A DNA stretch of 38,906 nucleotides, from positions 1 to 38,906 of the forward strand of contig JALPXQ010000003.1 in the NCBI GenBank assembly GCA_023271515.1, read 5' to 3'. The notes beneath the pieces were generated by a model. The model ran no database searches. It was not told where the DNA came from and worked only from the letters and a program-made list of their open reading frames with translations. The stretch comes from Dehalococcoidia bacterium. GTDB lineage: Bacteria > Chloroflexota > Dehalococcoidia > SZUA-161 > SpSt-899. Positions 1-9,013 of this stretch are shown piece by piece (position 1 is the first letter of the stretch; every line of letters begins with the position of its first letter). The position numbers and the translations under genes were made by a program.

Positions 1-19
1 GGGCGACCCGGGGGCATTT

Positions 20-1240
20 ATGAATCGCAGCTTACTCGAAGCCGATCCCCATCGGGTATTGGAGGGAATGCTTATTGGCGCCTATGCTATCGGAGCCCGG
101 CAGGGGTATATTTATGTGCGAGCTGAGTACCCTCTTGCCGTGACCCGTTTGCGGAAGGCGATAAACGATGCCAAACAAGAGGGTTTGATAGGCGATAGGA
201 TCCTCGGAAGCGATTTCTCGTGTGAGATTGATATTGCAGAAGGAGCCGGTGCCTTTATTTGCGGCGAGTCAACAGCATTAATGTACGCCATAGAGGGCAA
301 ACGAGGAATGCCCCGGGCCCGGCCACCCCAGTCAGTTGCGTCGGGCCTGTGGCGTAAGCCGACGGTACTTAACAATGTCGAAACTTTTGCCCATGTGCCT
401 GGCATCATCCTGAACGGGATAGATTGGTTTCGTAGCTTCGGCACACCCACCAGCCCTGGAACCAAGACCTTCGCCCTGGCCGGAAAGATAAATAATACTG
501 GATTGGTCGAAATACCAATGGGCCTCACCATACGCAAACTCATATTCGATATTGGAGGGGGTGTAGAAGGCGGCAAGGCGTTCAAGGCAGTTCAAATAGG
601 CGGCCCTTGCGGCGGATGTCTCCCGGAGACACACCTGGATCATGGTATAGATTTCGAATCTTTAACCTCCGCTGGAGCGATGATGGGTTCGGGAGGGCTG
701 GTGGTACTCAGCGAGGATGATTGTATGGTGGAGACAGCTCGCTTCTTCATGAAATTTACCCAGAATGAATCCTGCGGTAAGTGCGTGCCCTGTCGCGAGG
801 GCACGAAGCGAATGCTGGAGATACTCACCCGAATCACAGCGGGAAATGGGCGGGAAGAGGATATTGATCTCTTAGAAGAAGTGGCCGCTACCGTCAGGGA
901 TGCGTCACTCTGTGGTCTGGGGAAAACAGCCCCCAATCCGGTGCTCACTACTCTGCGCTACTTCCGCGATGAGTACATCGCCCACATTCGTGAACGGAAA
1001 TGTCCCGCAAGGGTGTGCCCGCCACTTATTTCTTACTATATTGTGCCGGATAAATGTAAAGCCTGTATGATTTGCCTGCGGCAGTGCCCTGTTGGAGCAA
1101 TTACAGGTGATAAGAAGAAGGTTCACGTGATAGACCAGGACAGATGTGACAGATGTGGAGTATGTCTGAGTGTATGCCCGGAAAAGTTCAGCGCTGTGGA
1201 ATGTATTCCGGGACGACTCAATAATGGAGGTGAAATGTGA
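20..1240 (+). CDS. NADH-binding (NuoF/HndC-like) subunit of [FeFe]-hydrogenase, 5' end missing (gene probably starts before the window)
   Basis: NuoF core motifs (GAGAFICGESTALMYAIEGKRGMPRARPP, ESCGKCVPCREGT) and a C-terminal 2x[4Fe-4S] ferredoxin domain. The N-terminal Rossmann/FMN part is absent. Confidence 0.93.
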   Translation: MNRSLLEADPHRVLEGMLIGAYAIGARQGYIYVRAEYPLAVTRLRKAINDAKQEGLIGDRILGSDFSCEIDIAEGAGAFICGESTALMYAIEGKRGMPRARPPQSVASGLWRKPTVLNNVETFAHVPGIILNGIDWFRSFGTPTSPGTKTFALAGKINNTGLVEIPMGLTIRKLIFDIGGGVEGGKAFKAVQIGGPCGGCLPETHLDHGIDFESLTSAGAMMGSGGLVVLSEDDCMVETARFFMKFTQNESCGKCVPCREGTKRMLEILTRITAGNGREEDIDLLEEVAATVRDASLCGLGKTAPNPVLTTLRYFRDEYIAHIRERKCPARVCPPLISYYIVPDKCKACMICLRQCPVGAITGDKKKVHVIDQDRCDRCGVCLSVCPEKFSAVECIPGRLNNGGEM

Positions 1241-3243
1241 GCGGTACAATCACTATTGATCAAAAAGTGTTACCCATTAATGGGGAAGATAACCTCCTGG
1301 AGCTGATTCGTAAGGCTTCTGTGGATTTACCTGCCTTCTGTTACCACTTCGAGCTATCGGACTTTGGAGCATGCCGCATGTACATAGTGGAGGAAGAGAA
1401 GATGGGCTTCATTGCTGCCTGTTCCACTTCCCCGGCAGACGGCATGGTCATCCGCACCACTACTCCTCGTTTGCAACGAATGCGCCGCACCATCCTGGAG
1501 CTGCTCCTGGCCGATCACGATCGTGATTGCACTATCTGCGGGAGGAGCGGCCAGTGCCGGTTGCAGGAATTGACGCTCCGCTTTGGAATAGACAATATTC
1601 GCTTTGGTAAAGATATAGAAGCCCTTCCCCGAGACGAGCTGAGCGCTAGTCTGGTACGCGATCCGAACAAGTGCGTGCTGTGTGGGAACTGCGTGCGCAA
1701 CTGCTCCGAAATTCAAGGGATAGGGGTGCTGGACTTTGCCTACCGGGGTGCGAGAGTGCGAGTAATGCCAGCATTTGGCAAATCCCTGGCTGAGGTGGAA
1801 TGTGTGGGATGCGGCCAGTGTATCCAGGCCTGCCCTACCGCTACGCTCACCACAAAATTCGAGATAGGCTCCGTCTGGGCTGCTTTGAGCAATCCACATA
1901 AGCGTGTCATCGTTCAGACGGCCCCGGCAGTGCGCGTCGCCCTGGGCGAAGAGTTCGGGGGGAAAGCAGGAGCGATCAGCACCGGCAAGATGGTCGCCGC
2001 TCTACGCCGGCTGGGATTTCACAAAGTTTACAATACCTGTTTTGGCGCCGACTTAACAGCGATGGAGGAAACGGCCGAATTCTTGCATCGTTTCGAAAAG
2101 GGGGAGAATCTACCGCAATTTACCAGTTGCTGTCCAGCATGGGTAAAATACGCTGAACACTTCCACTCCGAACTCCTGGGCCAGCTCTCTACCTGCCGCT
2201 CCCCGCACCAGATGCTCGGCGCACTGCTGAAGAGGTTCTATGCCCGGGAGCAAGGGCTCTCCCCCCAGGACATCTTTGTGGTTTCAGTGATGCCTTGCAC
2301 TGCCAAGAAGTTCGAGGCCAAACGCCCCGAGTTCACCACCGAGGGGTCTCCCGATGTAGACGCCGTTATTTCTACTCACGAGCTGGCCCGGATGATCCGC
2401 GAAATGGGAATCGCCTTCGAGGAACTGGAAGATGACTCCTACGACTTTCCCTTCGGATTTGCCAGTGGGGCCGGCACCGGCTTCGGCTACTCCAGCGGGG
2501 TGAGCACGGCGGTAATACGAACCGCGATCTATAAGTTGTCCGGGAAAAGGCCGGCGGTTGATTTTGCTTTTACTCCGGTGGAGGGATTTCCCAATGTGAA
2601 TGAGACCATCGTGCCCGTAGGTGAGGGGGAAATTCGCATAGCTACGGTGCACACCCTGGGGGCAGCCAAGAAGTTGATCGCTGCCCTCGGCGCCGGTGAA
2701 CTGTCCTACCATCTGGTGGAGGTGATGGCCTGTCCCGGAGGATGCATCAGTGGAGGCGGTCAACCCCTAATCACCAATACTCAGGCCCGGCATGAACGAG
2801 CACAGGGGATGAGGGGAGCGGATCGCTTGCAGCAGATCCGTGCCCCTCAGGACAATCTCTTCATCAAAGAGATCTATCAACGATGGCTGGAGCAACCGGG
2901 AAGTGATGTTGCCCACCGCACTCTGCATACCAGCTACACATCACGCCGGCGTGTGCCTGAACAATTCATCCCGATTGTAGCCGCTCGGCGACCTGTCGTG
3001 GATATCAAGGTCTGTGTCGGCACCAGTTGCCATCTGCGGGGGTCTTATGGTGTGATACAGGAGCTAGCTGCTTTGATTGAAAAACAGCAGTTAACCGATC
3101 GGGTCAATCTGGAGGCCACTTTCTGTTTGGAGCAATGCGATCGTGGGCCATCGGTGGTTATCGATGGACATTTACTGGAAGGAGTGAGCGAAGAGCGTCT
3201 TCCGGCAATCTTTGAGGAGATGGTGGTGAAAAAGAGGAGATAA
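1237..3243 (+). CDS. hydA: Group-A [FeFe]-hydrogenase catalytic subunit with C-terminal thioredoxin-like [2Fe-2S] domain
   Basis: H-cluster motifs TSCCPAWVKY, MPCTAKKFE, EVMACPGGCISGGGQP; N-terminal [2Fe-2S]/His-cluster/2x[4Fe-4S] domains; C-terminal CVGTSC...CLEQC. GTG start overlaps the upstream stop. Confidence 0.95.
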   Translation: MSGTITIDQKVLPINGEDNLLELIRKASVDLPAFCYHFELSDFGACRMYIVEEEKMGFIAACSTSPADGMVIRTTTPRLQRMRRTILELLLADHDRDCTICGRSGQCRLQELTLRFGIDNIRFGKDIEALPRDELSASLVRDPNKCVLCGNCVRNCSEIQGIGVLDFAYRGARVRVMPAFGKSLAEVECVGCGQCIQACPTATLTTKFEIGSVWAALSNPHKRVIVQTAPAVRVALGEEFGGKAGAISTGKMVAALRRLGFHKVYNTCFGADLTAMEETAEFLHRFEKGENLPQFTSCCPAWVKYAEHFHSELLGQLSTCRSPHQMLGALLKRFYAREQGLSPQDIFVVSVMPCTAKKFEAKRPEFTTEGSPDVDAVISTHELARMIREMGIAFEELEDDSYDFPFGFASGAGTGFGYSSGVSTAVIRTAIYKLSGKRPAVDFAFTPVEGFPNVNETIVPVGEGEIRIATVHTLGAAKKLIAALGAGELSYHLVEVMACPGGCISGGGQPLITNTQARHERAQGMRGADRLQQIRAPQDNLFIKEIYQRWLEQPGSDVAHRTLHTSYTSRRRVPEQFIPIVAARRPVVDIKVCVGTSCHLRGSYGVIQELAALIEKQQLTDRVNLEATFCLEQCDRGPSVVIDGHLLEGVSEERLPAIFEEMVVKKRR

Positions 3244-3246
3244 AAA

Positions 3247-4782
3247 ATGTGGCTTATTTCCAATGTAACCAAAATACGAAGAAGATGTTATGCCGAGGTG
3301 GCTCGTCTTGCATTTAATGAGCGGCTAATTGAAGAGATTGAAGATTTGCCGAAAATGCTCTTTCCTGATAATGTTCAGCCTCAACGCTGTTGTATATTTA
3401 GCGATCGGGCAATCGCCTCTCTTCAGATAACAATCATTTTAGGACTTAACCTTGATGAGGTCAAGAACCTCACTTTGAAAGAAAGCGCCAAAAGGGCGAT
3501 TTCTCTTGATACTAAAGACGTATTTAAGGAAAACTTGTTGCAGGTAATTGAGGTTGCCTGTCAGAGTTGTCCCCAGGAAAGATACTATATTAGCAATGTC
3601 TGCCACAACTGCACCGGGCATTTTTGTGTTAATAGTTGTCCGAAAGATGCTATAAGGATAATTAATAATCGGGCAACAATTGACACTGCCAAATGTATAG
3701 AGTGCGGGCTATGTCTGAAAGCCTGCCCTTATAAGGCAATTATTGAAACAAGAAGGCCCTGTGAAATCGCTTGTGTCATAAAAGCAATAAAACCTGGTGA
3801 GGATAAGAAGGCAGTTATCAATAAACAAGATTGTGTATATTGTGGTAGATGCACCCGTGCCTGTCCATTCGGGGCAATAAGTGATAAAACACACTTAGTG
3901 CAGTTGATTCGGGGTATTAAAAACGGCGAAAGAATAGCCGCAGTGGTGGCTCCTTCAATACGAGGACAGTTTGCCCGAGGTAACCCCCTTCACAATATAT
4001 TTCATAGTACAGCGATGATGGCTCCTTCGATACCACAACAGTCTAGGCCTAGCGTGAGCTTTGAACAGTTAACCACCGCGCTTCTGAAAGCAGGTTTTTA
4101 CCGTGTTGAGGAAGTGGCCAGAGGTGCTGATATGGTAGCCGAAAGCGAGGCAGGGGAATTTATAAGGAGAATTAAAAATGGAGATAAATTTACCCTTACT
4201 TCTTGCTGCCCGGCTTTTAGCGAGCTTATCCATAAGAAGTATCCTGAACAGAAAAAAACTATCTGTTACTCTCCTTCGCCAATGGTAAAAATAGGTTCAG
4301 TGGTAAAAGAGAGATATTCCGAAGATAAAGTATGTTTTATCGGCCCTTGTGTGAGCAAAAAGTGGGAAAGTGTACAGACTGAAGCCATAGACTACTGTCT
4401 TACTTTTGAGGAGATAGCGGCTCTATTTATGGCCCTGAACATAGATGTCTCCCAAATGTCGGAAACTCCGCTAGAGGAAAAACCTACCCGGTATGGAATG
4501 GGTTTTCCTGTTTCCGGGGGAATAAGTAAAGCCATAGCGGTAAAGGTAAAGGAAAGGTCTGAATTAGAAGTTAACCCCTATATAATAAATGGGGTGGAAG
4601 ATGAAACCTTAAAGGAGCTGGCGGAGGTTTTTCGAGGAGCGAACAGCTATAATCTGATAGAAGGCATATTTTGTAACGAGTCCTGTTGTGGAGGTCCGGG
4701 AGTTTTAGTTCCTTCCCGCAATTCTCGCAGGGAAGTTGAAAAAGTTACACGGGAGGTTGAAAAAGTCACAACAGGCGCATAG
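3247..4782 (+). CDS. Second, group-B-like monomeric [FeFe]-hydrogenase
   Basis: 2x[4Fe-4S] ferredoxin domain, TSCCPAFSE (L1), GPCVSKKWE (L2), EGIFCNESCCGGPG (L3). AGGAG RBS lies in the 3' end of hydA. Confidence 0.87.
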   Translation: MWLISNVTKIRRRCYAEVARLAFNERLIEEIEDLPKMLFPDNVQPQRCCIFSDRAIASLQITIILGLNLDEVKNLTLKESAKRAISLDTKDVFKENLLQVIEVACQSCPQERYYISNVCHNCTGHFCVNSCPKDAIRIINNRATIDTAKCIECGLCLKACPYKAIIETRRPCEIACVIKAIKPGEDKKAVINKQDCVYCGRCTRACPFGAISDKTHLVQLIRGIKNGERIAAVVAPSIRGQFARGNPLHNIFHSTAMMAPSIPQQSRPSVSFEQLTTALLKAGFYRVEEVARGADMVAESEAGEFIRRIKNGDKFTLTSCCPAFSELIHKKYPEQKKTICYSPSPMVKIGSVVKERYSEDKVCFIGPCVSKKWESVQTEAIDYCLTFEEIAALFMALNIDVSQMSETPLEEKPTRYGMGFPVSGGISKAIAVKVKERSELEVNPYIINGVEDETLKELAEVFRGANSYNLIEGIFCNESCCGGPGVLVPSRNSRREVEKVTREVEKVTTGA

Positions 4783-4808
4783 AGGGTTTATAGAGCCCCC
4801 GGAGGTAC

Positions 4809-4898
4809 GTGGTTATTAATGGACATTTACTGAAAGGAGTGACCGAAGAACGCCTTCCGGAGATATTTGACGAGATGGTGGTGAAGAATTTGGCGTAG
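4809..4898 (+). pseudogene. Orphan duplicated 3' end of hydA (C-terminal end of the thioredoxin-like domain)
   Basis: Translates VVINGHLLKGVTEERLPEIFDEMVVKNLA*, aligning with the hydA tail VVIDGHLLEGVSEERLPAIFEEMVVKKRR* (3154-3243). About 80% nt identity over 90 bp by hand alignment, including the stop position. Confidence 0.9.
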
Positions 4899-5037
4899 CT
4901 ATCTTTGATAAGGCGGCGTTTTGTGATCCTGCGGTAAGGAAGAGTACTTCTGAAGCCAATGGGGGAAGCCGAATTGGAAGTCCCAATCTTGGCGCAGGAA
5001 AAGCAGAGGTTGGGATTTTCTATCAGTGGAGGGTGTC

Positions 5038-5289
5038 ATGGAGAAAAGACTGGGGTTTGCAGGCATAATCATTCAAGACCGGAAAAGAACAGCACCTCGA
5101 GTAAATGAGATTCTCTCTGAGTTTGGAGAGATTATTGTCGCTCGGATGGGGCTCCCTTACCATGAGAAAAGCTGCAGTGTAATCACTATTATCGTCGATG
5201 CAACGACGGATGAGTTTGGCGCTCTTACCGGAAGGCTCGGCCTCGTTGAGGGAGTTTCCGTGAAATCGGCTCTAAGCAAGGGGAGGTAG
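5038..5289 (+). CDS. TM1266-family putative iron-only hydrogenase system regulator
   Basis: MEKRLGFAGIIIQDRKRTAPRVNEILSEFGEIIVARMGLPY...SVITIIVDAT; sits between hydrogenase and maturase genes as is usual for this family. ATG at 5038 preferred over the ORF start at 5026. Confidence 0.85.
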   Translation: MEKRLGFAGIIIQDRKRTAPRVNEILSEFGEIIVARMGLPYHEKSCSVITIIVDATTDEFGALTGRLGLVEGVSVKSALSKGR

Positions 5290-5291
5290 GC

Positions 5292-6542
5292 GTGGAAAAG
5301 ACGCCGAAATCGTTAAGGCTACAGATAGGATTGTTCGGGAGGACTAACGTTGGGAAGTCGAGCCTTCTCAATATAATCGCCGGGCAGGATGTGGCGATTA
5401 TCTCGTCGGTGCCCGGGACGACAACCGATGTGGTGGAAAAGACGATGGAACTATTGCCTCTCGGGCCGGTTGTCTTTCTGGATACCGCCGGACTTGACGA
5501 TAAATCCGTCCTTGCTGAATCCAGAATCAGGAAAACACATAAGATATTCGACCGCTCCGATGTTGTTTTGCTCGTTGTGGAACCTGACATCTGGACCGAA
5601 TACGAGGACTATATAGTAGAGGAAGCAAAAAAGAGGGCGACGCCCTTTGTTATCATCGTCAACAAGGTTGATTTGAAATCTCCTTCCATATCGTTCATAG
5701 AGGCAACACGGGAGAAAACGGAAAGGACCTTTCTTTGCTCAAGCATTGATTATCAAAACAGAGACCGCTATGTAAATTCGCTCAAGAAGCATCTTGTCGA
5801 GGTAGTCCCCCAGGATTTCTTAACCCCACCCCCCTTGATTGGTGACCTCTTGCCGCCAGGGGGACTGGCAGTTTTGATCGTCCCCATAGATTACGAGGCG
5901 CCTAAAGGGAGGATTATATTGCCTCAAGTGCAGACTATCAGGGATGCACTTGATAATAATGCCGCTACCCTGGTGGTTAAGGAAACGGAATACCGGCATA
6001 TTCTGGATAAGTTGAAAAATCCGCCGGATATTGTTGTCTGTGATTCTCAGGTTGTCGCCAGGATGGTTGCCGATACATGGGATGGCATCAAGTGCACCAC
6101 CTTTTCAATACTCTTTTCGCGCTACAAAGGCGATCTAATCGAGACAACGCGGGGGGTTGCTGCAATAAAGAAGTTGGTTTCGGGGGAGAGAATTCTTATT
6201 GCAGAAGCCTGCAGCCATCATGCAATCGAGGATGATATCGGACGCGTCAAGATCCCCCGCTGGCTGAGAGAATATGTGGGGGGAGATGTGGCAATCGATG
6301 TTTTTGCGGGCCGGGATTATCCGGATAATTTAAGTGAATACAGGCTGGTGATTCACTGTGGCGCCTGTATGCTGACTAGAAGAGAGATGCTTCTCAGGAT
6401 ACATCGAGCAAGACAGGAGGGAGTAGCAATAACCAACTATGGAGTGTGCATTTCTTTTTTGCAGGGCGTATTAGAGAGGGTGCTCTCACCTTTTCCGGCG
6501 GCTTTTGATGTCTATCGAAGGGGGTGTTGCAATGGCGGTTGA
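5292..6542 (+). CDS. hydF: [FeFe]-hydrogenase H-cluster maturation GTPase HydF
   Basis: GRTNVGKSS (G1), DTAGLDD (G3), NKVD (G4), C-terminal CSHH...HCGAC cluster-binding motif. GTG start. Confidence 0.95.
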   Translation: MEKTPKSLRLQIGLFGRTNVGKSSLLNIIAGQDVAIISSVPGTTTDVVEKTMELLPLGPVVFLDTAGLDDKSVLAESRIRKTHKIFDRSDVVLLVVEPDIWTEYEDYIVEEAKKRATPFVIIVNKVDLKSPSISFIEATREKTERTFLCSSIDYQNRDRYVNSLKKHLVEVVPQDFLTPPPLIGDLLPPGGLAVLIVPIDYEAPKGRIILPQVQTIRDALDNNAATLVVKETEYRHILDKLKNPPDIVVCDSQVVARMVADTWDGIKCTTFSILFSRYKGDLIETTRGVAAIKKLVSGERILIAEACSHHAIEDDIGRVKIPRWLREYVGGDVAIDVFAGRDYPDNLSEYRLVIHCGACMLTRREMLLRIHRARQEGVAITNYGVCISFLQGVLERVLSPFPAAFDVYRRGCCNGG

Positions 6543-8028
6543 AGTAGTTCATGTGGATTCCTGGATGAAAAATAGAATCAAGGAGGAGGAATATGCAAAG
6601 TACATGGAGCATGGCCGGGATTTCCTCCCCCAGGAAGAGATAACTGCAAGGTTGGAAGCCAGCGGGAATCCCGATCCTGAGAGAGTGAAGGATATTCTTG
6701 CCAAGTCACTGGACGTTCAAACCCTGGAGCCGGATGAAACAGCAGTTCTACTCAATATAAACGACGAACAGCTTCTTCAGGAGATGGAGGAGGCAGCTCG
6801 GAGGGTGAAAAGAAAGGTCTATGATAACCGCATCGTAACCTTCGCCCCCCTATATATGAGTAATCTCTGTATAAACAACTGCCTTTACTGCGGCTTCAGA
6901 AAGGATAATCATAGAGCAAATAGAAAGGTGCTTTCCCTGGAGGAGGTAAGGCAGGAAACAGAGGTTCTGGTCGGTGAGATTGGACATAAACGTTTAATCG
7001 TGGTCTATGGAGAACACCCGAGTACCGATATTGATTACATGGTCTCGACAATTGAATCGGTGTATGGAGTTAAGGTAAAGTCGAGAAATGGTTGGGCCAA
7101 CATAAGAAGGGTGAATGTGAATGCGCCTCCATTATCAGTTGAGGATTTAAGAAGGCTCTCTGAGGTGAGAATTGGCACATATCAGGTTTTTCAGGAAACA
7201 TATCATCGCCCGACCTATGAAAGATTGCATCCTGGGGGGACAATAAAATCAGATTATGAGTGGCGTCTGTATTGTATGCACCGGGCGATGGAGGCAGGAA
7301 TCGATGATGTTGGTATCGGCGTCCTCTTCGGCTTGTATGACTGGAAATTTGAAGTCATGGGACTTCTGTACCACGCACGCGAGCTGGAAGGGAAATTCGG
7401 CGTCGGGCCCCACACGGTGTCATTCCCCAGACTTGAGCCGGCGCTCAATATCCTCTTTACTGGGCATCCACCATACGAGGTTACAGATGAGGATTTCAAG
7501 AGAATAATCACCGTTGTTCGCCTGGCAATACCCTATACCGGAATGATACTGACAGCGCGGGAATCACCAGAGATAAGAAGAGATGTCATTCACTCAGGCG
7601 TTACTCAGACCGATGCCTCCTCAAAGATCGGCATTGGGGCTTACGCCGCCGGCTCACAAAGTCAGGAAGGAAGTAAGCAGCAATTTTACCTGGGCGATAC
7701 CAGAGATCTCGATGAAGTCGTGCGGGAGCTTGCCCGGATGGGTTACATTACTTCCTTTTGTACCGCTGGTTACCGGTGTGGAAGGACAGGCAGAAACATT
7801 ATGGAGCTCTTAAGGAGTGGGAAAGAAGGCAAATTCTGTAAGCTGAACGCGGTGCTTACCTTCAGGGAATGGGTTGATGGTTTTGCCAGTGAAGAGACTA
7901 AGGTTATAGCCGAAGAAATCATCGCCAAAGAGATTAGCGAAATCAAAGAGACCATGCCGGAGATATTTCCTCACTTCATGAAATATTATGATCGGATCAG
8001 GCAGGGTGAAACAGATCTCTACTTTTAA
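6532..8028 (+). CDS. hydG: [FeFe]-hydrogenase H-cluster radical SAM maturase HydG (variant C-terminal Cys motif)
   Basis: Radical SAM CX3CX2C (CINNCLYC), HydG-type sequence throughout (FVGPHTVSFPRLEPA-like region, FCTAGYRCGRTG). ATG at 6532 with a GGGGG RBS, overlapping the hydF end. Confidence 0.94.
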   Translation: MAVEVVHVDSWMKNRIKEEEYAKYMEHGRDFLPQEEITARLEASGNPDPERVKDILAKSLDVQTLEPDETAVLLNINDEQLLQEMEEAARRVKRKVYDNRIVTFAPLYMSNLCINNCLYCGFRKDNHRANRKVLSLEEVRQETEVLVGEIGHKRLIVVYGEHPSTDIDYMVSTIESVYGVKVKSRNGWANIRRVNVNAPPLSVEDLRRLSEVRIGTYQVFQETYHRPTYERLHPGGTIKSDYEWRLYCMHRAMEAGIDDVGIGVLFGLYDWKFEVMGLLYHARELEGKFGVGPHTVSFPRLEPALNILFTGHPPYEVTDEDFKRIITVVRLAIPYTGMILTARESPEIRRDVIHSGVTQTDASSKIGIGAYAAGSQSQEGSKQQFYLGDTRDLDEVVRELARMGYITSFCTAGYRCGRTGRNIMELLRSGKEGKFCKLNAVLTFREWVDGFASEETKVIAEEIIAKEISEIKETMPEIFPHFMKYYDRIRQGETDLYF

Positions 8029-9013
8029 CCATTCTCAAATTGAGGAACTGCTGAAGGCTGAGGAGGATGAACTCATCCTTTGGGCAGATGAGGTTCGCTC
8101 CAGTTGTTGCGGAGATGAGGTCCACCTGCGTGGACTGATTGAGTTCTCCAATTACTGCATCCGTGATTGTCTTTACTGTGGACTTCGCCGCAGCAATAAA
8201 AAACTTACTCGCTACCGGATGACAAAGGAGGAGATAGTTGACTGTGCTCTGACGGGGTTTCGGGCAGGAATAAAGACCATAGTCTTACAATCAGGGGATG
8301 ACCCTGGGTATCGAGAAGAGGATATCAGCCGGATTATCTATCTGATTAAGGCAAAGGCGGATGTGGCCATCACGTTGTGCGTCGGAGAGAGGGATTACAG
8401 GGAATATAGCGCATGGAAGAAGGCCGGGGCAGACAGGTATCTTCTAAGGCATGAGACGGCGAATTCACACCTTTATTCGAGGCTTCATCCCGGTCAGACG
8501 CTTGCAGGCCGTCTCAAAATCCTGGGTTGGCTGAAGGAGATTGGATATCAGGTCGGGGCAGGCAATATAGTGGGCTTGCCCGGTCAAACTGTTCAGGATT
8601 TAGCCGAGGATATCGAACTCATGAAAGAATTGGATGTTGATATGGCTGGCATTGGCCCTTTTATCCCCCATCCTGATACACCTTTAGGTGGGGAAAGGCA
8701 GGGGGAGTTGGATATGAGTTTGAAGGTGTTGGCTGCTGCCAGAATTGTCTTGAGGGACGTTCATCTACCGGCAACTACTGCAACAGGAAGTATTCATCCG
8801 GAAGGTCAGAAGATGGCTCTACGCGCAGGAGCAAATGTAATTATGCCTAACATCACACCAGCAAGATACAGGCCATTATATGAGATTTACCAGGGCAAGA
8901 CGGGTATGAAGGAGAATATGGAAGAGTCTCTTATGCGCTTAAGGAAGATGATAGAATCATGCGGGAGAAAGATTGCTGAGAGTAAAGGGCATTCCTTGAA
9001 GGTAAGCTGTTAG
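7988..9013 (+). CDS. hydE: [FeFe]-hydrogenase H-cluster radical SAM maturase HydE
   Basis: CIRDCLYCGLRRSN radical SAM motif, LRHETAN, GNIVGLPGQT. Overlaps the hydG end. Confidence 0.93.
   Translation: MIGSGRVKQISTFNHSQIEELLKAEEDELILWADEVRSSCCGDEVHLRGLIEFSNYCIRDCLYCGLRRSNKKLTRYRMTKEEIVDCALTGFRAGIKTIVLQSGDDPGYREEDISRIIYLIKAKADVAITLCVGERDYREYSAWKKAGADRYLLRHETANSHLYSRLHPGQTLAGRLKILGWLKEIGYQVGAGNIVGLPGQTVQDLAEDIELMKELDVDMAGIGPFIPHPDTPLGGERQGELDMSLKVLAAARIVLRDVHLPATTATGSIHPEGQKMALRAGANVIMPNITPARYRPLYEIYQGKTGMKENMEESLMRLRKMIESCGRKIAESKGHSLKVSC

Noticed and set aside
4899-5037. Possible additional hydrogenase fragment or RNA element before the TM1266 gene
   Set aside because: No in-frame similarity or stable structure seen beyond the hydA tail ending at 4898.
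7741-7800. Selenocysteine or recoding explanation for the HydG CTAG site
   Set aside because: The codon is GGT, not TGA; there is no in-frame stop to recode.
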